Below, piece by piece: positions 8,272 to 17,152 of a stretch of 64,000 bases of DNA. Every line of letters begins with the position of its first letter. Position 1 is the first letter of the stretch. A program made the translations under genes and the position numbers. Source of the DNA: Epibacterium sp. Ofav1-8 (GTDB lineage Bacteria > Pseudomonadota > Alphaproteobacteria > Rhodobacterales > Rhodobacteraceae); assembly GCF_022348185.1 (NCBI RefSeq), contig NZ_JAKRFD010000012.1, forward strand, positions 1 to 64,000. The letters run 5' to 3'. Under the pieces are notes generated by a model that did no database searches, was not told the origin of the DNA, and saw only the letters and a list, made by a program, of their open reading frames with translations.

Positions 8272-9420
8272 ATGAGAACATCTACTATCAGCAAAACCAT
8301 TTTGGCAATTGTGGCGAGCTGTTCCCTGTCCGCATGTGCTCAAAATCTCCCAAGCCCGTTTGAGCCGGGTGAGCATGAAACACCGGCGCAGATCCTGCCC
8401 GATACCATGACAAGCGCTGCTGTCCGCAATCTGCCCGCGCCCTCGCGCGAGGTTACGGTGGCCGTTTATGAGTTCCCGGATCTGACTGGACAGAACAAGC
8501 CCAATCCCAATTTCGCAGAATATTCGCGCGCGGTCACCCAAGGGGCTGACGCAATTCTGGTCGATGTCCTTTCTGCGGCCGGGAACGGGAAATGGTTCAA
8601 TGTCGTTGAACGTCGCGGGCTTTCGAACGTGCTGCGCGAAAGGCAGCTTATCCAGGCAACGCGACAGCAATTCCAGGGGGAGGCGGCTGAACCTCTGCCG
8701 GCGATGACGTTTGCGGGTGTGTTGATTGAAGGCGGGGTCGTCTCGTATGAATCCAATCTGCGGACCGGCGGTATCGGTGCGCGCTATCTTGGAATTGGCG
8801 GGAATACACAATACCAAGAGGATTATGTTACGGTTAATTTGCGGCTGGTCGCGGTCAATTCCGGGCGCGTTATCTTGAGTGTCACCAGCACGAAACAGAT
8901 CTACTCCACTCTCGTTCAGGCTTCTGTTTTCCGGTATGTCTCCACAGACTCCCTCTTGGAAATCGATGCTGGATATACACGCAATTCGCCGCCGCAATTT
9001 GCACTCAGAGAGGCCATCGAACTCGGCGTATTTGCGCTGATCATGGAAGGTAAAGAGGCGGGGGTTTGGCGTTTCAAAAACCCCTCAGCCTCCAGCGAGG
9101 CCGTGCAACTCTACAAGCAGAGATCGGGCGAAGGGGTGCAGAGATCCCCGGCTGTAGAAAGCGCGTCTTTGCAATCCGAAGACGCGCCCCAGGAAGAGCT
9201 GCTTGCTGGGTATCAGGTGGAGGTGACACCACAGGAGTATGGTCTCTCGCTGCACCCGGAGACCGCTGAGGACTACAAAAGATACTCAAAATGGGCAGCA
9301 TCTGAGCCGCGCAACTATTCCGAAGATATCCTGAACAAATCTCCGACGGAGCCTCGGGCCACGAGCGTTCGTCACTTCGGGCTGCCCCCCGCGGCATCAC
9401 AAGAAGACCTTGAGATCTGA
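8272..9420 (+). CDS. csgG: CsgG, outer-membrane curli secretion channel lipoprotein
   Basis: 382 residues from ATG 8272; the frame is open 120 nt further 5' but that part overlaps csgF. The N-terminus is a lipoprotein signal with lipobox LSAC (C about residue 20). The domain then follows the CsgG pattern: VTVAVYEFPDLTGQ, a VLxxAGNGKWFNVVERRGL block with the next RQLIQATR, GVLIEGGVVSYESN and GARYLGIG, and the VNLRLVAVNSGRVILSVTSTK strand pair of the barrel region. E. coli CsgG is about 277 residues. Here about 100 extra residues follow the barrel domain, low in complexity and acidic, of unknown role. A strong hairpin follows the gene and closes the operon. Confidence 0.92.
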   Translation: MRTSTISKTILAIVASCSLSACAQNLPSPFEPGEHETPAQILPDTMTSAAVRNLPAPSREVTVAVYEFPDLTGQNKPNPNFAEYSRAVTQGADAILVDVLSAAGNGKWFNVVERRGLSNVLRERQLIQATRQQFQGEAAEPLPAMTFAGVLIEGGVVSYESNLRTGGIGARYLGIGGNTQYQEDYVTVNLRLVAVNSGRVILSVTSTKQIYSTLVQASVFRYVSTDSLLEIDAGYTRNSPPQFALREAIELGVFALIMEGKEAGVWRFKNPSASSEAVQLYKQRSGEGVQRSPAVESASLQSEDAPQEELLAGYQVEVTPQEYGLSLHPETAEDYKRYSKWAASEPRNYSEDILNKSPTEPRATSVRHFGLPPAASQEDLEI

Positions 9421-9500
9421 ACAACAACTCCATCAGTGAGTGATACTGCGCAGGGCGGACGGGATGACCGGGGCGCTCTGCTGGTCATAGAAATACCCCC

Positions 9501-9540
9501 AGAGCCGCAATGCTGTCCTGTCATTGCGGCTCTTTCTTTG
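9501..9540 (+). terminator. Intrinsic terminator of the curli operon
   Basis: A perfect 12-bp stem: AGAGCCGCAATG (9501-9512) and CATTGCGGCTCT (9522-9533) around a 9-nt loop, followed by TTCTTT. It lies 80 nt after the csgG stop. The rest of the 326-nt gap to the convergent diguanylate cyclase (9421-9746) holds nothing else I can recognise. Confidence 0.85.
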
Positions 9541-9746
9541 GGGTCGATGTCCCGGCCCGTAGCGCGCGGTTTGGAGGCTGCATCTCTGTGTTGGTCCCAA
9601 GCTCCGCGCTCAAATCGGCAGGCCCGGGCGATATCGGAAACCACCAGCCAAGGCGGAGGCGAATCTCTGCGCCGCATTGCAGACGTGGGGAGTGCCGCGC
9701 GATCAGTTGGCGTCAGTCACCGGCAAACATCCGAGCGTGGGGCCGC

Positions 9747-11537
9747 TCAGCTGAGGGCAAGCTCCAGCGTTTCATGAACCGTGCGGTCGCGCCCCGCTGA
9801 TTTGGCCTGCAACAGCGCGGAATCGGCCCGGCTGAGCAGTGTTTCCATCGACCCGCCGGAGGGCGCGACCGCAAGACCTGCCGAAATCGTGATCCGGCCC
9901 AGCGATTGCCCGCGGTAGGAGAGTGCCATATCCGCCGTGCGGCTGCGAATGTTCTCGGCCAACTCGAATGCGGCCCTGCCGTCTTGGCCGGGCAACAGGA
10001 CAACGAACTCCTCGCCGCCAAACCGATAGCAGGTCCCCCGGTCGCCCACGGCTGCGGCAAGCAGGCCGGCAAAGGACTTGATGACCTCATCCCCTGCCTC
10101 ATGGCCGAAGCCGTCATTTATGCGCTTGAAATGATCGATATCGATGATCAGACACGCCGTCGGAAAGGGCGGCGGGGTACAGGCATAGGTGCCAAAGGCC
10201 ACATCCAGAGAGCGCCGGTTCAACAGCCCGGTGAGCGGATCGCGATCCACCATCTGCGAGAGGCGGTTCCGCAGGTTGAGGTTCACGGCCGCAAGCGCGA
10301 CATTCTCCGCAATGAGTTCCAGGTACACGCGATCCTCCCGCGTGACCTCGGTTTCGGCGTGGACGCCGGAGAAACTCATTAGCCCGATCGTTTCTCCCTG
10401 CGCGGCAAGCGGGATGCACAGGGCGGAGCTGGAGGGATCGGCGAGGTGGCTGCACACAACATCCTCCTTGGCGCCTGAATTGCTGCGGTGGGCACGGCCC
10501 CGCCGCAGGGCCCAGCATTCTTCGCAATCGATATCCTCGGGTTCGGGCGGATCGGTCTGCCAGCAAGACGCACAATGCAACATGCGCTGGCTGTCGCCGC
10601 GGACATACAGGACGCCGGCAAGATCGGGAAAGATCTGTGGTGCGTAGCGCGCGATCACAGCGCCCAGTTCATCCAGGGATTGGCAGGCCTGCACCCGGTG
10701 CATCAGTTTCAGGATCAGGTCCTTGATCTTGATGTCACGGCGGCGCTCCGCATCGAGCTGTTCGCGCTCCAGCCCGTTCTTGCGGAACACATGCACGGCC
10801 CTGTTCAACTCACCGATTTCGTCACGCCGGCCATCCAGCGGCACCTCGACCTCGTAGTCCTGGCTGGCGAGGCGTTTCACGATCCCGGCCATGCGCGCCA
10901 AGGGGACGGCCACACGGCGGCGCAGAACGAAATACAGCACGCCAAGGAACACGGTCGCCGTCAGTCCCAACATGATCTGCGCAATGAACTCGAACCAGTC
11001 GCTGCGCTGATGCGCGGCCTGCAGGTCGCGATCCGTCCGGTTCTGAACCATGCGACGGAACTGTGTGACATCATCAATCAGCTTGAGGTGGAACTGGTAA
11101 TGCTGCGCGCCAAACAGGAGATCCCGCGCGCGGGTGGTATCGCCCGACTGGTAGGTCGAAACCGCCTCCTGTTCCAACGCCTCCAACGTATCCAGATCCG
11201 CAACGATCCGTTGCAGGAACGCTATCTCCTCGCTGGTGGCCCCGAGCGAGCCGGCCTCCTGCGCGGAGGCTTCCAGCTCCGCTTCGGCCTGATCGGCACG
11301 CGTGAAGGCATCCAGGTGGCTCGGGTCGCCGCGCATCACGTAGAGGCGCGCCTCATCGGTGCGGAGTTCCGCCCCGATCGCCAGTTCCTCACCCAGCTCA
11401 TTCAGGATCAGATGTGTTTGAACCGCATCGCGTTCTTTGGCGGAACTGTTGATCGAAGCGATGAACGCGGCCCCGGACAGAGCGGTCAGCACCACGGTCA
11501 GTCCATAGGCCCAATTCGTAATGGTGTTAATCTTCAT
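9747..11537 (-). CDS. Membrane-bound diguanylate cyclase (sensor-HAMP-GAF-GGDEF)
   Basis: 596 residues from ATG 11537 (MKINTITNWAYG), since the open frame further upstream is not protein-like. A membrane helix at about 8-28, a helical periplasmic sensor at 30-180 and a second helix at 183-205 are followed by HAMP (about 206-258) and a GAF-like domain (about 285-420) containing several cysteines (CASCW, DCEECW). A GGDEF domain completes it, with DPLTGLLNRRS, DIDHFKRINDGFGHEAGD and the intact catalytic GGEEF. It should make cyclic di-GMP from two GTP at the inner membrane. The inhibitory RxxD site that normally precedes GGEEF by five residues is absent (GDRG instead). It converges on the curli operon, and cyclic di-GMP commonly drives curli expression. 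Confidence 0.9.
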   Translation of the reverse strand: MKINTITNWAYGLTVVLTALSGAAFIASINSSAKERDAVQTHLILNELGEELAIGAELRTDEARLYVMRGDPSHLDAFTRADQAEAELEASAQEAGSLGATSEEIAFLQRIVADLDTLEALEQEAVSTYQSGDTTRARDLLFGAQHYQFHLKLIDDVTQFRRMVQNRTDRDLQAAHQRSDWFEFIAQIMLGLTATVFLGVLYFVLRRRVAVPLARMAGIVKRLASQDYEVEVPLDGRRDEIGELNRAVHVFRKNGLEREQLDAERRRDIKIKDLILKLMHRVQACQSLDELGAVIARYAPQIFPDLAGVLYVRGDSQRMLHCASCWQTDPPEPEDIDCEECWALRRGRAHRSNSGAKEDVVCSHLADPSSSALCIPLAAQGETIGLMSFSGVHAETEVTREDRVYLELIAENVALAAVNLNLRNRLSQMVDRDPLTGLLNRRSLDVAFGTYACTPPPFPTACLIIDIDHFKRINDGFGHEAGDEVIKSFAGLLAAAVGDRGTCYRFGGEEFVVLLPGQDGRAAFELAENIRSRTADMALSYRGQSLGRITISAGLAVAPSGGSMETLLSRADSALLQAKSAGRDRTVHETLELALS

Positions 11538-11783
11538 CAGCAAAGGTCCAAAACTGACACGCGCCCGGGTTATATTGTGCAGCGAAATCTGAGCGGATTT
11601 CCCTGTCCCGGGCAGGCCTAGCTTACCGCCCCGGCGATTGATATGCCAAGAGCAGCATATCGGCTGAGCAGGCCATATGCAGTGTGATTTTCGCAACCTA
11701 TCGGTCGAGGTCCGGGCCTCTGGGGGAGCGGCCGCTGCGCGTTTCGCTGTGCGGCTGTGCTGCGATCTGGCTCCGGCAGGGCG

Positions 11784-12479
11784 TCAGGTGCGCGACCGCT
11801 CAAACCGGTCCCAGGCCTCTGCGAATGTCTCAAAATCGAACCCGGGGGCCTTTGCGGGCTCCAGCACCAGCTTCTCGGTCTCCAGCAGTTTGGTGATGGC
11901 CTCCGCGAGCATCGGGATCACCGCAGGCGGGATCACCACGGCGCCGTGGCGGTCGGCGTGGATCAGATCACCGGGGGCGACAGTCAGGCCGAAGATCTCG
12001 ACGGGCGTGTCGATCTCGCGCACATGCACAAACCCGTGGCTGGGGCCGATCGAGCCGGCCACCACCGGAAAGCCCTCGGGCAGATCGCCAAGGTCGCGCA
12101 TGACACCATTGGTGAGCGCGCCGGAAATGCCAAAGCCCTTGTGCACGGTGGTGTTGATCTCGCCCCAATAGGCGCCGATGGCGTTGGGGTAGTCCAGATC
12201 CTCGATCACGGTGACGGCGGGGGCAGGGGCCTCCGCCATGTATTTGTAATAGGCCATGCGGCGGGCTTTGATGACCTCGGGCGGCTCGGATGGCGGTGCT
12301 ACGGCAGCGATCTTGGCGGTGCGGGCATAGCCGACCATGGCCGGGGCCTCCGGCGCGGAGGCCAGCAGGGTGCCACGGGTAAAGGCGTCAAAGCCGCGTT
12401 TGCCCTCGGCAACCTCGATGGCGTTGCAGACGTTGGGGGTGTCCACCTGCCGCAGCAGGGTGAGCAAGTCGGGTGTCAT
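11784..12479 (-). CDS. RraA-like aldolase/decarboxylase family protein
   Basis: 231 residues. The RraA/HMG-aldolase fold is shown by GALTNGVMRDL (with the conserved R and D) and by GLTVAPGDLIHADRHGAVVIP. Family members are divalent-metal class II pyruvate aldolases (for example 4-hydroxy-4-methyl-2-oxoglutarate aldolase), oxaloacetate decarboxylases, or RraA RNase E regulators. The catabolic context favours an aldolase or decarboxylase producing pyruvate or oxaloacetate. Its ATG overlaps the stop of the hydrolase gene (ATGA), and it is the last gene of the long minus-strand operon that begins at 24885. Confidence 0.75.
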   Translation of the reverse strand: MTPDLLTLLRQVDTPNVCNAIEVAEGKRGFDAFTRGTLLASAPEAPAMVGYARTAKIAAVAPPSEPPEVIKARRMAYYKYMAEAPAPAVTVIEDLDYPNAIGAYWGEINTTVHKGFGISGALTNGVMRDLGDLPEGFPVVAGSIGPSHGFVHVREIDTPVEIFGLTVAPGDLIHADRHGAVVIPPAVIPMLAEAITKLLETEKLVLEPAKAPGFDFETFAEAWDRFERSRT

Positions 12480-13171
12480 ATGTCCTCCAGCCAGCGGGCC
12501 AGTGCCGCGGTTGTCTGTTCAGGGGCCTCAAGGGTAGGCAGGTGACCGCAGTCGGGTAGCACGTCGAGGCGGCTGTGCGGCATCAGGCCGTGCATCAGCT
12601 CGTGTCGCGCAACCGGGCAGAGCCGGTCCTGCGCGCCGCAGAGGATCAGAGCAGGACCCGCAAAGGAGCGCAGCGTTGCGCATTGATCCGGGCGATCGCG
12701 CAGCGCCTGCGACTGGCGCACAAAGACCTCCGGCCCCAGCGCCAGTGCCATCTCCAGGCACAGCGCGGAGATCGGATGCGCGGGGTCGGGCGTGGCGAGG
12801 TAGTTGGGGATCATGATATCGGTCATGAGCTCTGCCAGACCGCCGCTCTGTGCGGCCTCGATCTGCGGCGCGCGCTTTGCCTTGACCTCGGGGACCTCGG
12901 CCAGCGGGTTGGTGTCCAGCAGCGCCAGCCCGGCCACGCGGTCGGGGGCCTGGCGCAGCACTTCCATCGCAAGGATGCCGCCCATCGACAGGCCCGCAAG
13001 GGCAAATCGCGGCGGCGCGTTGTGCAGAACCTCTGCGGCCAGCGCCCCCATGCTGTCGTGACCGGTCAGCGCCGCGCAGGAGACGGTGCGCATGGCAGAT
13101 AGGGCAGCGATCTGCGGCGCAAACAGCCGCGCGTCGCACATCATGCCGGGAAGAAAGACGAGGGGAGTCAT
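12476..13171 (-). CDS. Alpha/beta-fold hydrolase
   Basis: 231 residues. It begins MTPLVFLPGMMCD, the loop forming the oxyanion hole. The nucleophile elbow is GLSMGG, the acid is in CGAQDRLCP and the histidine in CGHLPTLE, so the catalytic triad is complete. It is probably an esterase or C-C/lactone hydrolase in the pathway of this operon. It overlaps the RraA-like gene by 4 nt and follows the cupin gene after 63 nt. The substrate is unknown. Confidence 0.78.
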   Translation of the reverse strand: MTPLVFLPGMMCDARLFAPQIAALSAMRTVSCAALTGHDSMGALAAEVLHNAPPRFALAGLSMGGILAMEVLRQAPDRVAGLALLDTNPLAEVPEVKAKRAPQIEAAQSGGLAELMTDIMIPNYLATPDPAHPISALCLEMALALGPEVFVRQSQALRDRPDQCATLRSFAGPALILCGAQDRLCPVARHELMHGLMPHSRLDVLPDCGHLPTLEAPEQTTAALARWLEDI

Positions 13172-13234
13172 TGCGGCCTCCGTTTGAAAGACGGGCAGCG
13201 CGGGGGGCGCTGCCCATGCGTGTGTGGCGGCAGC

Positions 13235-14200
13235 TTAGGCGGCACCGCTCCAGGTGGCCCCGGCGGGATCGTCGGTCTCGGTCACGCGGTAGAGGCTCGC
13301 CTCGCCGGTCATCGAGGGGGCAAGGCTGTAGCTCTCGCCCGGTTTCAACAGGCAGGTATCGCCCGGGTTCAGCACGGTGTCGAAATCGCCCACCCGCAGC
13401 GCCCAGTGGCCGCGCATCGGCATCAGCACCACGTGTTTGTCGGGCGTGATCGGGCTGTCGTCCAGCGAGGTGCGGGACAGGAAGTCGACCTCGAAACCGG
13501 GCTTGTCCTTCAGGAGCGCATCGGTGCCGATCACCTTGGCGGGCTGTTTGCCCGACAGCGCCATCAGGTCCCAGTAGCGCGCCACATAGCGCGGCACCAC
13601 GGCCTCGACCGGGGTTTCGGGGAAGTCTTTCATCTGCTCTTCGGTCAGGGTGGGCATGGGCTGGACGTTGTGCGGCAGCGCCTGGCCCTGCTTGGTGTCG
13701 TAGAGCACGCCGTTGTTGCCCAGCACGAGCCCATGGGCGCGGGCTTCTTCGATCACCTGCGGCGCCCATGTGACACCGCCCCCGGCATCGTCACCGCCGA
13801 GGATCGCCATGATCAATCCGTAATCGGTGCCGACGTTTTCAAAGCCGCGAAAGATCCCGGTGGGAATGTTGAAGATATCGCCTTCTTCGGCAATGAACTC
13901 GCCCGCATCGCCATTGCGGCCCCAGAAGAACCGCCAGCGGCCCTTGAGGACAAAGAACACCTCCGCCGTGGTGTGGCTATGGAGCGAGTTGCGGCATTTG
14001 GGCGGCTGACCGGCTGCGCCGATGTTGAACCCGGGGGTGTCGCGGATGTGGACGTGCTGATCGGGGGATTCCGAGACGCCGCCGCCGATGATGGTGAAGT
14101 TTTCCTTCTGGTCCGACCCCGGCGTGTGGGCGTCGATAAAGGCGGTTTTGCAGGGACGCAGTTCGCCGTAACGGACGATGCGGTCATTCAGAGTGCTCAT
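13235..14200 (-). CDS. Two-domain cupin protein (bicupin)
   Basis: 321 residues. The first cupin has RNSLHSHTTAEVFFVLKGRWRF and EEGDIFNIPTGIFRGFEN: the two histidines and glutamate of the metal site are present in motif 1, but the usual histidine of motif 2 is replaced (F-R-G-F). The second cupin (KHVVLMPMRGHWALRVG, LNPGDTCLLKPGESY) looks degenerate. Relatives include gentisate and homogentisate-type dioxygenases and sugar isomerases. It may be an enzyme with an altered metal site or a binding protein. It sits in the ABC/HisD-like operon. Confidence 0.7.
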   Translation of the reverse strand: MSTLNDRIVRYGELRPCKTAFIDAHTPGSDQKENFTIIGGGVSESPDQHVHIRDTPGFNIGAAGQPPKCRNSLHSHTTAEVFFVLKGRWRFFWGRNGDAGEFIAEEGDIFNIPTGIFRGFENVGTDYGLIMAILGGDDAGGGVTWAPQVIEEARAHGLVLGNNGVLYDTKQGQALPHNVQPMPTLTEEQMKDFPETPVEAVVPRYVARYWDLMALSGKQPAKVIGTDALLKDKPGFEVDFLSRTSLDDSPITPDKHVVLMPMRGHWALRVGDFDTVLNPGDTCLLKPGESYSLAPSMTGEASLYRVTETDDPAGATWSGAA

Positions 14201-14233
14201 GGAGTTTATCCTTTGATATAAAACAGAAATACG

Positions 14234-14356
14234 TCAGCTTGAGAGGCCAGCGCCGGGCGGGCGCAGGTTCAGCCGACGCGCCCGCAGCGAGGCGCGGTGC
14301 GCATGCATCCGCCCCGTGGCCTCGCGGGCATCCAGTTTCATCTCAAAGGCGGGCAT
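14234..14356 (-). CDS. 40-residue small protein in the catabolic operon
   Basis: An ATG at 14356 lies 2 nt after the TGA of the NTF2-like gene, and the frame ends at 14234, 33 nt before the cupin gene. The product is 40 residues, rich in Ala and Arg (MPAFEMKLDAREATGRMHAH..., ending GLSS). Its tight packing in the operon makes it plausible as a real small gene, but I recognise no family and the composition could arise by chance in GC-rich DNA. Confidence 0.35.
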   Translation of the reverse strand: MPAFEMKLDAREATGRMHAHRASLRARRLNLRPPGAGLSS

Positions 14357-14358
14357 GA

Positions 14359-15348
14359 TCACTCCGCCCCGGTTTGCATCAGGATCTGTTTCCAGACCGA
14401 GGTTTCATCAAACAGCGTGTATTCGCGGCGCAGTTTCACGTCGCCGCCCACCAGCGCGCCGAATTCAGCGTGGGAAATGCCGAGGATATAGACCTCGGCC
14501 CCTGTCGGCACACCAAAGGCGCCCCAGCCTTCGTGTTTGCCATGCAGGCTCCAGCGCAGGGCGGAGCGGGGCGGCATATGCGGATCATCGCGGCCGATCT
14601 GGTGATGGATGGTGAAGGTTGCGTTCGGAAACGCCGCCCGCAGCCCCATCCAGAAGCGGTCCACCGCGCCAAAGGAATGGCCGGTGACGCCGCCGGGATA
14701 TTCCACATGCGCGGCGCGATCATAGGTTTCCTCGATGGCGGCCATATCGGCATTCATGATCCGGGTGAGGATCTCGGCGTGGCGACCGCCCCATTCATTG
14801 TCGTTGCCCTGACCGCTGTAGGGACCGGGGCGATCCGTGGCCGGGCTCAGGGGTTTGACGCAATTGGCCGCGCCGCCCTCGTTCTCGATCAGCTGCGCGG
14901 CATAGTCCTTGGGCTCCCAGCCCATCTGACGCACGATGGCGCCCTGATCGCGGATCAGCCATTCATCGTTGATCTGATTGTTGATGGCATGACAGTCGGC
15001 GAGAATACGGTATTGCAGCTTCTTGCCGGTGGCCTTGCCATAGACCCCGTCGCCCGCATGGGTCGCGGTGGAAATGATCCGGTGCGAGGACAGCATGCCC
15101 GTCTCCGGCGTGCCGGACCAGATCACATCCTCGCCCAAAAGCTCCCGGTCCGGGAACTCCGCAAGCGTGGCCATGGTGGCGCCGATCACATTCTGATTGC
15201 CCACCACCACCGAGGCAGGCGAGCGCACGACAATGTCGTCGCTGTAATAGCGGTGCAATGTGGCGATGCCGCGATCTTCCCAGATCTCCTTGGTGATGCC
15301 GATGATGTAGTCGGGGAAGTCGCGAAATTTCGCATCAAAGCCTTGCAT
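14359..15348 (-). CDS. NTF2/SnoaL-like protein, two-domain
   Basis: 329 residues made of two NTF2-like (SnoaL polyketide-cyclase superfamily) halves. The first, about 1-150, has YIIGITKEIWEDR and LHRYYSDDIVVRSP with GATMATLAEFPD; the second, about 185-329, has YDRAAHVEYPGGVTGHSF and FWMGLRAAFPNATF. In this superfamily the cone-shaped pocket carries out acid-base chemistry (isomerase, dehydratase, cyclase, epoxide hydrolase). It is one of four such proteins in the island. It lies 5 nt after the LacI gene. The substrate is unknown. Confidence 0.72.
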   Translation of the reverse strand: MQGFDAKFRDFPDYIIGITKEIWEDRGIATLHRYYSDDIVVRSPASVVVGNQNVIGATMATLAEFPDRELLGEDVIWSGTPETGMLSSHRIISTATHAGDGVYGKATGKKLQYRILADCHAINNQINDEWLIRDQGAIVRQMGWEPKDYAAQLIENEGGAANCVKPLSPATDRPGPYSGQGNDNEWGGRHAEILTRIMNADMAAIEETYDRAAHVEYPGGVTGHSFGAVDRFWMGLRAAFPNATFTIHHQIGRDDPHMPPRSALRWSLHGKHEGWGAFGVPTGAEVYILGISHAEFGALVGGDVKLRREYTLFDETSVWKQILMQTGAE

Positions 15349-15353
15349 GGGGG

Positions 15354-16388
15354 TTATCCTTCTGTGGGCCAGCCGTCCGGTATACGCGCCGATCCGCGTA
15401 GGATCAGCGGCGCTTCGATCTGCACATGGCAGGGGCTGGCAGTGTCGGGTGTGTCGATTTGTTCAAACATCGCGCGCACGGTCTCGGCCACCATCAGATT
15501 GGCGCGCTGCCGGATCGTGGTCAGGTTATAGGCGCGCCACGCGGCCGGCGGGACGTCGTCATAGCCCACCACGGAGACATCCTCGGGGATGCGCAGGCCA
15601 AGTTCAAAGCGCAGCACATCCATCACCGCAAAGGCCATGTGGTCATTGGCGACAAACACCGCATCGGGGCGGTCGCCAGCGGGGACGGAGAACATGTCGC
15701 GGGCGGCCTGTTCGGCCTGCTCGACGCTGAAATTGCCCACGGCGCGGGCAGAGAGGTCCCGCCCGGCCCCGGAAAGGGCCTCGCGAAAGGCCGCCTCGCG
15801 GTCACGCTGGGTGGAGGCGCCTTCCCAGCCCGCGATATAGGCGATCCGCTGGTGCCCGCCTGCCATCAGGAACTCGGCCACCCGCCGCCCACCGGCGCGA
15901 TTGTCCGAGGTCACAGCAGCGATGCCGTCGATGTCCTGGGCGCGGTTAAACAGCACCACAGGCACGCCAAGCTGCTGACACCGTGCGGAAATATCCGAGG
16001 ACATGGCAACTGAGGCAAGGATGATCCCGTCGACCTGATGGTCGAGGATTTCCTCCATCACCTGATCGATATTGCCCGCCGTCTGCGAGGCCATGAAGAC
16101 CAGCACGTGATAGCCCCTGGCCTGCAAGGCAGTGGAGAGTTTCTCCAGCGCTTCGGGGTAGAAGTAGTTTTCCAGATAGGCCACCACCAGCCCGATGATG
16201 CGCGACCGCCCCGAGGCCATGGCACGTGCCAGTACATTGGGGCGATAGCCGAGGTCTTCGGCGGCCATGCGCACCTTGTCGGCGGTTTTCTTGCTGACCG
16301 AGGCACCGGGGGTGAAAAACCGGCTCACGGCGGATTGGCTGACACCCGCGCGCTCGGCAACCTGGAGGATGGTGACTTTCTCGCTCAT
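15354..16388 (-). CDS. LacI-family transcriptional regulator
   Basis: 344 residues. The N-terminal helix-turn-helix TILQVAERAGVSQSAVSRFF and hinge (YRPNVLARAMASGRSRIIGL) are classical LacI; the rest is the periplasmic-binding-protein-like effector domain. It is encoded inside the long catabolic operon (TGATG overlap with the SDR gene upstream), so it is probably autoregulated. The two palindromes in the divergent promoter at 24886-25061 are typical LacI-type operators and are its most likely targets. The inducer is probably the imported substrate or an early intermediate. Confidence 0.9.
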   Translation of the reverse strand: MSEKVTILQVAERAGVSQSAVSRFFTPGASVSKKTADKVRMAAEDLGYRPNVLARAMASGRSRIIGLVVAYLENYFYPEALEKLSTALQARGYHVLVFMASQTAGNIDQVMEEILDHQVDGIILASVAMSSDISARCQQLGVPVVLFNRAQDIDGIAAVTSDNRAGGRRVAEFLMAGGHQRIAYIAGWEGASTQRDREAAFREALSGAGRDLSARAVGNFSVEQAEQAARDMFSVPAGDRPDAVFVANDHMAFAVMDVLRFELGLRIPEDVSVVGYDDVPPAAWRAYNLTTIRQRANLMVAETVRAMFEQIDTPDTASPCHVQIEAPLILRGSARIPDGWPTEG

Positions 16389-17152
16389 CAGTCTGCCGTC
16401 CAGCCGCCGTCGATCAGCATCGAGGTGCCGGTGACCATGGCCGACGCGCCAGAGGCCAGATAGAGCACCGCGCCCATGATGTCGTCCACTTCGCCGACGC
16501 GGGGCAGCTTGATCTTGTCCATGATCCAGGCGGCACGGTCGGGGTCGTCAAAGGTGGCCTGCGTCAGCGGCGTGCGGATGAAGGTCGGGCAGACCGTGTT
16601 GATGCGGACGTTCGATTTGCCCCATTCGATCGCCATGGCTTTGACCATGCCCTCCAGCCCGTGTTTGCTGGCGCAATAGACAGCGCGGTCGATGCCGCCC
16701 ACATGGCCCATCTGGCTGGAGATATGGATGATCGATCCGGGCTTCTGCGCCGCTATCATCGCCCGCGCCGCCCAGGCCGACAGGAAATAGGCCGAGCGCA
16801 GGTTGACCCCCATCACCGCGTCATAATCCGCGGGCGTAGTATCCAGCGCGGGGCCATGACGGGCCAGCCCGGCGGAATTCACCACCACGTCATAGGCTGT
16901 ATCACTCAGCGCCGCCTCCAGCGCCACAAGGTCGCCCTGATCCAGTGGCAGCGCTTCGGCGCTGTAACCGGCCGCCTGCATCGCCTCGACGGTCGCCTCC
17001 AGCCGCTCCGCCCCGCGCGCGGCACAGACCACATGCGCCCCGGCGCCCGCCAGCGCGACCGCGCAGCCCTGCCCGATGCCGGAGGAGGCACCGGTCACCA
17101 GCGCGCGTTTGCCAGTGAGATCAAAGGACGGGGGGCGGGGCAGGTCGGTCAT
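16388..17152 (-). CDS. Short-chain dehydrogenase/reductase (SDR)
   Basis: 254 residues, the classical SDR length. The cofactor motif is TGASSGIGQG, NSAG is present in the NNAG position, the catalytic serine is in IHISSQMG, and the Tyr/Lys pair is YCASK. The C-terminal AMVTGTSMLIDGGW is typical. It oxidises or reduces a hydroxyl of an unknown substrate, probably with NAD(P). It overlaps both neighbours (TGATG with LacI, 1 nt with the NTF2-like gene). Confidence 0.88.
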   Translation of the reverse strand: MTDLPRPPSFDLTGKRALVTGASSGIGQGCAVALAGAGAHVVCAARGAERLEATVEAMQAAGYSAEALPLDQGDLVALEAALSDTAYDVVVNSAGLARHGPALDTTPADYDAVMGVNLRSAYFLSAWAARAMIAAQKPGSIIHISSQMGHVGGIDRAVYCASKHGLEGMVKAMAIEWGKSNVRINTVCPTFIRTPLTQATFDDPDRAAWIMDKIKLPRVGEVDDIMGAVLYLASGASAMVTGTSMLIDGGWTAD

